A stretch of 64,000 bases of DNA from Planctomycetota bacterium (GTDB lineage: Bacteria; Planctomycetota; JAMOSO01), in assembly GCA_027063065.1 (NCBI GenBank), contig JAMOSO010000048.1, positions 38,786 through 102,785 of the forward strand. Direction: 5' to 3'. Numbering within the stretch: the stretch's first letter is position 1; every line of letters begins with the position of its first letter. Both the position numbers and the translations under genes were made by a program. Of this stretch, positions 57,550 to 64,000 are shown piece by piece. Below the pieces are notes generated by a model. That model worked only from the letters and a program-made list of their open reading frames with translations, was not told the origin of the DNA and did no database searches.

Positions 57550-58779
57550 GTGGACGATTGGAAAATAGAACGCAGTAAAAAAAAATGCCAACAATGCCCT
57601 AGGGTTTTTGAAATAGGCGATGCTTATATTTCTTATATTGGTGACGATCAGGATAGCTTTGAAAGAATAGATATCTGTCATGATTGTTGGCAAAGTGCTA
57701 AGCCGTCTGCAATTTATGCTTACTGGGAAACTGAAGTTCAAGAGCCTAAAAAACCTAAAATGATAGTTGATGATAATGTCTTATTTGATTTTTTTATGGG
57801 ACTTGAAAACACATCAGAGCAAAATAAAATTGAGTTTAGGTACATATTAGCATTAATGTTAATGCGTAAAAGATTTTTATCATTCGAAGATATGCGTGTT
57901 GAAAATGGTGTGTCTTTTATGACGGTAGGTTTGCGTGGGGGCGGGCATCAAGATGTAATAGATCCAGGTATTTCAGAACAAAAAATAGTAAAATTGCAAA
58001 AAGAATTAAACTCTGTATTTACAATTGATATTGTTGAGAAACCTAACCCCCTGCAATTGGCTTTGCCAGCTAATTTGTATTTAGATGCCAAAGCTGAAGA
58101 CGTTATTGATTGTGCCCATGAGATGTCAGTGTCGTATGTAGTTATGAATACTAGTACAGTTCCGTTGAGTGCTGATATTGCCAGGTGTGAAACAATTAGA
58201 GACTATGCTAAGGATAAACAAATCCAAATACCTATATATCAAAGTGGATTTCGTATTTTAGAATCTAAAACATGGCGTAAGGTATTTGATGTTTGGTTAA
58301 TGCCTGCCCGCGCGATGGGATCAAAATTAATCTCGGTGCGTTGTGGTTTTAATGCTAGTGAATCAATTGATTTGCAAATGCCAGAATTAATTAAGCGTTT
58401 AAATCATTTAACTAAGCGTTGTTTACGTTATAAATTAAAATTAGTGGTAGAAAGTGATGAATTAAATAATCAGCAATTAGAAATGTTATTGCAAAGTCAA
58501 GATGATGGCTTTTTACTGCATACATTGATGTATCAAGTAACGGCAAATGCCGATGAATTAGCTAATAAAATAACACAGGTAGCTAACAGTTGCGGTTATG
58601 GATTATGCCCTTTAGTTGATATAGATTATAATTCATTGTCTTCATGGGTAAGGGCAATGATTACAGGTAATTTTTCTGGTGTTGTGTTGCCAGTAAATTT
58701 AGGCTTGACTCCAAGTTCAGAAGAATTAAAAAACCTTGTGAAGGCTTTAAAAAAATATATCGATGAAGCACAAGCCTAA
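57550..58779 (+). CDS. Zinc-ribbon PVC-type protein fused to a sugar-isomerase-like TIM barrel
   Basis: N-terminal residues 1-165 have Cys13-x2-Cys16 and Cys43-x2-Cys46, then FRYILALMLMRKR and a conserved tail with IDPGISEQKI, a pattern I associate with an uncharacterised PVC family. From about 175 to the end the protein reads as an xylose-isomerase-like (AP endonuclease 2) barrel: NLYLDAKAEDVIDCAHEM, VWLMPARAMGSKLISVRCG, LIKRLNHLTKRCLRYKLKLVVES. Both parts are in one frame of 409 residues. The combination is unusual. GTG 57550 has a GGAG site eight bases upstream. Metal ligands of a typical isomerase barrel are not clear, so catalysis is uncertain. Confidence 0.65.
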   Translation: MDDWKIERSKKKCQQCPRVFEIGDAYISYIGDDQDSFERIDICHDCWQSAKPSAIYAYWETEVQEPKKPKMIVDDNVLFDFFMGLENTSEQNKIEFRYILALMLMRKRFLSFEDMRVENGVSFMTVGLRGGGHQDVIDPGISEQKIVKLQKELNSVFTIDIVEKPNPLQLALPANLYLDAKAEDVIDCAHEMSVSYVVMNTSTVPLSADIARCETIRDYAKDKQIQIPIYQSGFRILESKTWRKVFDVWLMPARAMGSKLISVRCGFNASESIDLQMPELIKRLNHLTKRCLRYKLKLVVESDELNNQQLEMLLQSQDDGFLLHTLMYQVTANADELANKITQVANSCGYGLCPLVDIDYNSLSSWVRAMITGNFSGVVLPVNLGLTPSSEELKNLVKALKKYIDEAQA

Positions 58780-58785
58780 ATTGGA

Positions 58786-59811
58786 TTATTTTTCTGCCCA
58801 GTAAAACATTTGCTCTATATTTTTTAGTGCGCCTTGTTGAATAGTTGGGTCTATTTGAATGAAATCTTTTTCTTTGGGATTTTTTAATATTTGTAAAATA
58901 TCCCAAAGAGTGTTTGATTTCATATATTTGCATAAGCTACAGCTACCCACTAATTTCTTTTCTGGAAATTCTACTTGTATACGGCTTGAAAGCCCACATT
59001 CAGTTAGTAGTAAGTAATTTTCATCATTATTAGATTTGATATAATCCAGTAAACCTGTTGTCGAACCTACATAATCAGCGCAGTGCAAGACCGAACTAGT
59101 GCATTCTGGATGAGCTAAGACTTTGACGTTAGGATATTTGCTTTTAACTTCATCAACTTGTTTAGAGGTGTACTCTTCATGTACATAACAAGTGCCATCC
59201 CATAGTATAATTTCTTTGTTTATTCCTCGGCGTTGCATTTCTTCTTGAATGTTTTGCCCCATAAACTTATCGGGTACAAAGCATATTTTATCGCTGTCTA
59301 TTTTTTCGATAATATCATATACATTAGAGCTTGTAACGCTTAAATCACATTCGGCTTTTACATCAGCAGTGGTATTTATGTAACATATAAACGTATGTTT
59401 TGGGTATTTTTGACGTAGTGCTTTTACATCTTGGGCTGTTATAGAATCTGCCAAAGAGCAACCATCATCAGTAGCGGGTATTAGAACTTGTTTGTTAGGG
59501 TTTAAAATTTTAGCAGTTTCTGCCATAAAACGCACAGCGGCAAATATGATAATATCAGCATCTGTTTTGGTGGCGTCTTTTGAAAGTCCGTAAGAATCGC
59601 CTGTAAAATCAGCTACACCATATATAATTTCTGGTACTAAATAGGAATGAGCTAATATAACGGCGTTTTTTTCTTGTTTTAAGCGGTTAATCTCGTTGAT
59701 GATAGGCATCATTTCTTGACATTTTTTCAAATCGTATGGACAAGGGCTGGCACCTAATTTTACAGATTTTAATTTACCATATAGCTCTTGGGCTGTTTTT
59801 ACTTGACTCAT
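58786..59811 (-). CDS. nadA: Quinolinate synthase A
   Basis: Condenses iminoaspartate and dihydroxyacetone phosphate to quinolinate in NAD synthesis, using a 4Fe-4S cluster. Cluster cysteines lie in the CYINTTADVKAECD, HPECTSSV and GSCSLCKYMKSNTL regions. Length 341. It overlaps the bioB stop by four bases. No nadB or nadC is present here. Confidence 0.95.
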   Translation of the reverse strand: MSQVKTAQELYGKLKSVKLGASPCPYDLKKCQEMMPIINEINRLKQEKNAVILAHSYLVPEIIYGVADFTGDSYGLSKDATKTDADIIIFAAVRFMAETAKILNPNKQVLIPATDDGCSLADSITAQDVKALRQKYPKHTFICYINTTADVKAECDLSVTSSNVYDIIEKIDSDKICFVPDKFMGQNIQEEMQRRGINKEIILWDGTCYVHEEYTSKQVDEVKSKYPNVKVLAHPECTSSVLHCADYVGSTTGLLDYIKSNNDENYLLLTECGLSSRIQVEFPEKKLVGSCSLCKYMKSNTLWDILQILKNPKEKDFIQIDPTIQQGALKNIEQMFYWAEK

Positions 59812-60899
59812 TTTGTTGCCTTTTTATTGGTTGGACGTAGTTCGTCTAACATTTTTAAAACGGAAGGATTGTTTTTTATATTAGTATTTTGTTGTATTTC
59901 TTTTTCTAAAATTTCGTCAATGCTAAAATCAGAATGAATCTCAAAACCAGCATCTTTAATCATTTGTAATGTTTTAGCTCTTGAGCCACCAATAGCATTT
60001 AGATAACCATCTAAAAATATTGAATTGGCTACATATAAACTTAAAACTTCTAAACCACGCAGGTGATATTCTCGTCCAGCGGCAGCTCGTATTTCGGTTT
60101 GAGGTATTAAAAATCTAAATAGGCATAGTACTCGTAAGCAATATTGCGGAGTAAGATCATGGGTGGCGTATAATGGGTTGCCCTCGATAGGCAAAAGAAA
60201 GTTTACAGGTATAGATTTAGCATTTACTTGAGCAAGTTTAGTGGCTATTTCAATAAGTTCTTCAGCTGTTTCTCCCATACCGACAATTAATCCCGAGCAT
60301 ACTTCCATGCCTGCTTTTTGGGCGGCCAGTATAGTGTCTACTCTGTCTTGCCAACTATGAGTTGTGCAAATTTTTGCATAATGTTTTTCGCTAGTATTTA
60401 GATTGTGATTGATGCGATCGCATCCCGCTTGGCTTAATATATCTGCGTGTTCTTGGTTCATTAATCCAGCGGAGACACAGGTTTCTAAATTATATTTTTG
60501 TTTGACAGCTTTGACAATTTCGGCAATTTTTTTAGTGCGCTCTATTGAGGGACCTCGCCCAGAAAAAACCATGCAATATCTTGTAGCTCCTGCTTTGTAG
60601 GCTCGTTCGGCTTCGGCTAAGATTTCTTCTTCGGATTTAATGTTGTATGTTTCAATGTTTGCTTGTGATTTTTTGCTTTGTGGACAATAGTTACAATCTT
60701 CACTACAGTTGCCATTAGCAACATTGTTTAGAATTTGAACTTCTACAATGTTGCTACAATAACGTTTACGCAATACATAAGCGGCGTTGACTAATTCTAA
60801 TAAATCATATTTGTTGGGCTTTAAGATGTCTAAACATAATTGCTGTGAAATAGGTTTTTTATCGGCATTTATTAGCTGATTGTAGATGTTGCTATCCAT
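59808..60899 (-). CDS. bioB: Biotin synthase
   Basis: Radical-SAM enzyme that inserts sulphur into dethiobiotin. The 4Fe-4S cluster cysteines are Cys65, Cys69 and Cys72 in NCSEDCNYCPQS. FSGRGPS, AGCDRINHNLNTS and LPIEGNPL are typical. Length 363 is slightly long because of a C-terminal extension. It is coupled to nadA by a four-base overlap; both need Fe-S clusters. No BirA-type operator was seen upstream. Confidence 0.95.
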   Translation of the reverse strand: MDSNIYNQLINADKKPISQQLCLDILKPNKYDLLELVNAAYVLRKRYCSNIVEVQILNNVANGNCSEDCNYCPQSKKSQANIETYNIKSEEEILAEAERAYKAGATRYCMVFSGRGPSIERTKKIAEIVKAVKQKYNLETCVSAGLMNQEHADILSQAGCDRINHNLNTSEKHYAKICTTHSWQDRVDTILAAQKAGMEVCSGLIVGMGETAEELIEIATKLAQVNAKSIPVNFLLPIEGNPLYATHDLTPQYCLRVLCLFRFLIPQTEIRAAAGREYHLRGLEVLSLYVANSIFLDGYLNAIGGSRAKTLQMIKDAGFEIHSDFSIDEILEKEIQQNTNIKNNPSVLKMLDELRPTNKKATK

Positions 60900-61043
60900 A
60901 GGTTGCCATTCAAAATAAAAATAAAAGACAAAAATATAACAAAAAAAAGCTAAAAAATACAGAAAAAGCGTTTTTTTACTAAAGAATATTTTTTAATTGA
61001 CGAAATAAACAAAAGTTTTTAACCCCATTATAAAGGAATTAAA

Positions 61044-61403
61044 ATGGCTACAAAAAAACCTGCAAAAAAACCTGCTAAAGCAAAGCTAACTGGTATTAAA
61101 ACTCGTTTTAATAAAACGCAATTATTAACTGAATTAGCTGAAAGAACAGAATTAAGCAAAAAAGAAGTCGCTTCAGTGATTGATGAACTAGCTGTTTTAA
61201 TGGGACGTCATATTAAAAAAAGTGCCTGTGGAGAGTTTGTATTGCCAGGTTTGTTAAAAATTAAAACTGTTAAAAAACCAGCGACTAAAGCTCGTAAAGG
61301 TGTAAATCCATTTACTGGTGAAGAAATGATGTTTAAAGCAAAACCAGCATCATTAAAAGTTAAAATTTTACCTCTAAAAAAACTTAAAGAAATGGCTGGC
61401 TAG
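61044..61403 (+). CDS. HU-family DNA-binding protein with lysine-rich N-terminal tail
   Basis: A tail of KKPAKKPAKAK (residues 4-14) precedes a HU/IHF-type fold. Its features are FNKTQLLTELAERTELSKKEVASVIDEL, then GEFVLPGLLKIKTVKKPATKARKGVNPFTG. The DNA-binding arm is basic with the usual KGVNPFTGE. It acts as a nucleoid protein. The AAGGAA site and ATG 61044 are clear. It and the H1-like protein at 4515 share a lysine-rich tail. Confidence 0.9.
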   Translation: MATKKPAKKPAKAKLTGIKTRFNKTQLLTELAERTELSKKEVASVIDELAVLMGRHIKKSACGEFVLPGLLKIKTVKKPATKARKGVNPFTGEEMMFKAKPASLKVKILPLKKLKEMAG

Positions 61404-61448
61404 TTAATTTAAGTTTTATTCCAAGCGCCCATTGCTAAGGCATTATTA

Positions 61449-61468
61449 ATGTCGTTAAAGAGCGACAT
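61449..61468. promoter_or_regulatory. Inverted repeat upstream of psd
   Basis: ATGTCG (61449-61454) and CGACAT (61463-61468) form a perfect six-base dyad with an eight-base spacer, 33 bases before the psd start and downstream of HU. It resembles an operator but could be a weak HU 3' hairpin. Confidence 0.4.
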
Positions 61469-61500
61469 AGTATTAGTGTGATTAATATCTTTTAGGTATA

Positions 61501-62412
61501 ATGCAGTGGGCTTTTTTTATGGATAAACAAATGCAAGAGATTTTATATTATGATGGTGATAAATTAACTAAAGAAATTATTATGGGTGAGGGGCTTATCA
61601 AGTGGGCCTATCAAGATGCTTCAGTCTCATTGTTAAGTCGTGTTTTATTTCATAACCCATTTTTTTCTAATTTGATGGGTTTATTTTTTAATTCTGGTTT
61701 TTCAAGACCTAAAATAGCCAAAGCGATTAAAGACTTGCAAATCAATGAGTCAGAGTTTGCAGAACCTGTAGACACTTTTAAAACATTTAATCAATTCTTT
61801 TATCGTAAACTCAACCTATCTCAATATCGCCCATATAATCATGATGCAACAGTTTGTGCTATGCCAGCAGATGGTCGAGTTTTAGTTTATCCAAATTTAA
61901 ATAAAGATACGCTTATTCCTGTTAAGGGTAAGTCTTATTCTGTTAAGCAATTTTTAAATATTTCAGAGGACACTTTTACCGACGGTTCTTTGGCTGTTAT
62001 CCGTTTATGCCCTGCAGATTATCATCGTTTTCATTATCCTTTTGACGGTAAAATCATAGCTGAACAAAAAATAAATGGCTATTATCATTCTGTTAATCCT
62101 TTGGCGTTATCTTTGGGGATTGATGTGTTTGGTCAAAATAAAAGGTATTATTCTATTTTACAAAATGATATTTTCCAAAAGGTGGCTTATGTCGAGGTTG
62201 GGGCTTTTGGTGTCGGGTCAATTTTACGCAGTAATCTTAATAATTCTTTTAGCAAAATGGATGAGCGCGGTTATTTTGCTTTTGGTGGCTCAACAATAGT
62301 GTTGGTGTTTCAAAAAGATAAGATAAGATTTAATGAACGCTTGATTAAAAATTCACAAGAAGGTTATGAAACTTTGGTAAAAGTTGGCGAAGATTTAGGT
62401 GTGCAGTTTTAA
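61501..62412 (+). CDS. psd: Phosphatidylserine decarboxylase
   Basis: Makes phosphatidylethanolamine. Key features are PADGRVL, RLCPADYHRFHYPFDG and the self-cleavage motif FGGST (about 259-264), where the Ser becomes a pyruvoyl group. Length 303 is that of the larger PSD form. ATG 61501 has an AGG site; a TATAAT overlaps it, so ATG 61519 with a later transcription start is possible. Confidence 0.93.
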   Translation: MQWAFFMDKQMQEILYYDGDKLTKEIIMGEGLIKWAYQDASVSLLSRVLFHNPFFSNLMGLFFNSGFSRPKIAKAIKDLQINESEFAEPVDTFKTFNQFFYRKLNLSQYRPYNHDATVCAMPADGRVLVYPNLNKDTLIPVKGKSYSVKQFLNISEDTFTDGSLAVIRLCPADYHRFHYPFDGKIIAEQKINGYYHSVNPLALSLGIDVFGQNKRYYSILQNDIFQKVAYVEVGAFGVGSILRSNLNNSFSKMDERGYFAFGGSTIVLVFQKDKIRFNERLIKNSQEGYETLVKVGEDLGVQF

Positions 62413-62413
62413 A

Positions 62414-63757
62414 CTAAGGGTTTAACAATAAGTCTGTAATATTTGACATCTGTAATGTTGTGTTGTGTGGTAAATCTGTTTGACAGTTATGTATACAAAT
62501 AGGGTAATCTTCTGCTTTTGTTGGTGCTAGTCCGTGTGAGCCTTTAATTAATTTGGCATCGGTGGGTATAATATCCATTAAGTAACGCATGCCAATATGT
62601 TTTTTTAATAATTGCCAAGCGATTTTTAATTTAGGATATTTCAATTTCGGATTAATCAATAGTTCACAAGGGTCGTACCCGCACTTTGAATGTATGGCAA
62701 TTGTCGTAGCAAAATCAGGTGCATTATTTTCGTCTAACCAATAATAATAAGTAAACCAAGCATTTTCTTTTGCAAAGCATATCAAATCGGGTGTTGTATT
62801 ATCATTGTTGTTATAATGAGTTATATGGTCTATATCGGTAATGGTTTGTAGTAAATTACAAACATCATTTTTGACTTTATGGTCATTAATATAAATTTGA
62901 GCTATTTGATGATCTGATACGCTAAATGCTGTCGATAGTCCATAATCTATTAGTTCGCCAGCTTCATTAGATGTGGTTTTTAAAAAACCATGATTTCGCA
63001 GTATACGGTTTATATGTATCGGCGTGTTTACTTGGTTGATATGATAAGAGCTTAGTAAGATGATGTCGTATTCGTTTTGGTGCTCATCGATAAATGGCAT
63101 TAAAATATCATCGAGCTGTGTAACTTCTTGTTTTATTTGAGAATGGTTAGGTCCTAAGCTTTGCTGTTTATAATCTAAGTGTGGAACATAAATAAAAGAT
63201 AAATTAAAGTCTTCTAGTTGTAAACAGTGCCTAGCAGTATCTAAAATCCATTGACTCGATTTGATATTTGCATTTGGCCCCCAAAAATTAAATAAAGGAA
63301 ATTTACCATATATTTGTTCTATTTCTTTACTTAAATTAGGCAGGTTAAAGTATACGCCGCCTTGTTTACGTCCGTCTGCAAAATATACAGGTCTTACATT
63401 TGCATATAAATCAGCAGTTGATTTCATCCCCGGCCAAAAGAAGTATTTAAAACTCTTAAAATCTTTATTTGTTTTTTGTGCTTTTTGCCAAATTTTTTGT
63501 CCTTTGATTATTGCCTCGGATTGCGGCCACATTTCAACTTTATTTAGATCTCGATAATAACTGCCGTTGGCAAATACATTGTGTTGTGTGGGTGTTAAGC
63601 CAGTAACTAAAGATGCGTGTGCTGGCAATGTTAAGGCTGGTATACAGGGGCTTATATTGTGTTTATTATTGGCTTTCGCCCATTTTTGTAATTTAGGGCT
63701 CATAGCGAGTAGTCGATTAGAAAAACCAGGTATTTCAATTAAAAGACGTTTTTTCAT
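62414..63757 (-). CDS. Alkaline phosphatase superfamily nucleotide pyrophosphatase/phosphodiesterase-like protein
   Basis: An AP-superfamily protein with nucleophile Thr43 in PALTLPAHASLVTG, then HNVFANGSYYRDL, YFADGRKQGG, FWGPNAN and YVPHLDYKQQ. The C-terminal part has FAVSDHQIAQIYIND, FTYYYWLDENNAPDFA, MDIIPTDAKLIKGSHG. The region where relatives have a Glu-Tyr-Gly motif is SSYHI here, so one metal or substrate residue may differ. ATG 63757 is chosen. It is downstream of the PD-(D/E)XK gene by eight bases. Confidence 0.8.
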   Translation of the reverse strand: MKKRLLIEIPGFSNRLLAMSPKLQKWAKANNKHNISPCIPALTLPAHASLVTGLTPTQHNVFANGSYYRDLNKVEMWPQSEAIIKGQKIWQKAQKTNKDFKSFKYFFWPGMKSTADLYANVRPVYFADGRKQGGVYFNLPNLSKEIEQIYGKFPLFNFWGPNANIKSSQWILDTARHCLQLEDFNLSFIYVPHLDYKQQSLGPNHSQIKQEVTQLDDILMPFIDEHQNEYDIILLSSYHINQVNTPIHINRILRNHGFLKTTSNEAGELIDYGLSTAFSVSDHQIAQIYINDHKVKNDVCNLLQTITDIDHITHYNNNDNTTPDLICFAKENAWFTYYYWLDENNAPDFATTIAIHSKCGYDPCELLINPKLKYPKLKIAWQLLKKHIGMRYLMDIIPTDAKLIKGSHGLAPTKAEDYPICIHNCQTDLPHNTTLQMSNITDLLLNP

Positions 63758-63765
63758 CAAAAGTT

Positions 63766-64000
63766 TTATTTGTCTGAATTTTTGTCCGATAAAAGAGCGT
63801 GAAATTTCAACTCTCGACCGTGAAAAATAAGTACCAGTTTTTTTAAAGTAACCGTGCCGTTTGGTTTAAGATGCCACGAATGTTGTAGGTTTTTATCAGA
63901 TGCGTATTTTTTTAGCTGTGCGGTTGCTCTGTTGATTAGTGCTTCTTCTACTGCGGTGTTGTATGTTTCTTTAGATTTTAGATATTTAATTTCAATAAGA
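63766..64000 (-). CDS. C-terminal end of a PD-(D/E)XK nuclease-like protein (5' truncated)
   Basis: The frame is open to the window edge and ends with TAA at 63766-63768. The visible 77 residues begin LIEIKY, the ExK motif, followed by a long helix (AVEEALINRATAQLKKYA) and a final strand with LKKLVLIFHGRELKF. This matches the C-terminus of the DUF1703-type PD-(D/E)XK proteins that follow an AAA-ATPase-like region. The remainder is outside the window. Confidence 0.65.
   Translation of the reverse strand, partial: LIEIKYLKSKETYNTAVEEALINRATAQLKKYASDKNLQHSWHLKPNGTVTLKKLVLIFHGRELKFHALLSDKNSDK

Noticed and set aside
60900-61043. Biotin-responsive operator or riboswitch before bioB
   Set aside because: The region is AT-rich with homopolymer runs; no BirA-like dyad or riboswitch-type structure was seen.

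Overview
This is a low-GC, gene-dense bacterial chromosome segment, almost entirely coding. The gene content points to the PVC superphylum, most plausibly a Lentisphaerota-like organism: an aroD-aroE fusion, a PVC-style zinc-ribbon family protein (57550-58779), a heparinase II/III-like secreted protein, a GspK-like pseudopilin, histone-H1-like and tailed HU proteins, and many hybrid histidine kinases. This assignment is an inference from gene content and not a sequence match.

Layout. 1-2000: the end of a hybrid sensor kinase and an overlapping NtrC-type sigma-54 activator. 1990-2488: the only large non-coding gap. It holds two matching inverted repeats, a -24/-12 promoter and an intrinsic terminator that together outline a G-rich small RNA. 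2495-13752: a seven-gene glycogen operon with branching enzyme, an H1-like protein, GH133 debranching enzyme, GT4 glycogen synthase, GH57 enzyme, phosphorylase and a GH13 glucanotransferase that resembles the other half of eukaryotic debranching enzyme. 13841-17322: a phosphorelay cluster with an HTH-receiver fusion, a kinase lacking its catalytic middle, an HPt protein and a hybrid kinase. 17361-33247: a lipoprotein, then mostly minus-strand housekeeping genes (clpC, gspK-like, a partner-switching module, a chemoreceptor, trmD-rpsP-ffh-murA-prmC-prfA-rpmE), with tilS on the plus strand. 33473-43081: a second signalling block with two kinases, a FKBP isomerase, a GGDEF/HD-GYP protein, trmO and cheY. 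43068-50118: ruvC, a deacetylase-like protein, ligA, exbD, mrdA and aroDE. 50140-52590: a DUF192 protein, xseA, xseB and a lipoprotein. 52596-64000: tRNA-Pro, the heparinase-like protein with a kinase, the zinc-ribbon/TIM-barrel fusion, nadA-bioB, HU, psd, a phosphodiesterase and the end of a PD-(D/E)XK protein.

The strongest candidate for an undescribed system is at 1-2412. A kinase and an NtrC-family activator sit directly before two copies of a GTGC-N6-GCAC dyad (about 210 and 132 bases upstream of the predicted start), a sigma-54 promoter with exact GG-N10-GC spacing, and a roughly 170-base RNA closed by a hairpin and ten T residues. The arrangement recalls the Vibrio LuxO/Qrr module, but the RNA is unrelated in sequence: its first part is G-rich and nearly C-free. 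It lies just upstream of the glycogen operon, which may be its target or may be read through from it.

Shine-Dalgarno sequences are present on many genes but absent on others. Several of the latter have a -10 box 6 to 7 bases before the start codon (aroDE, the DUF192 gene, xseA, perhaps tilS), which suggests leaderless transcripts. All functions are assigned by reading motifs; no database search was possible.
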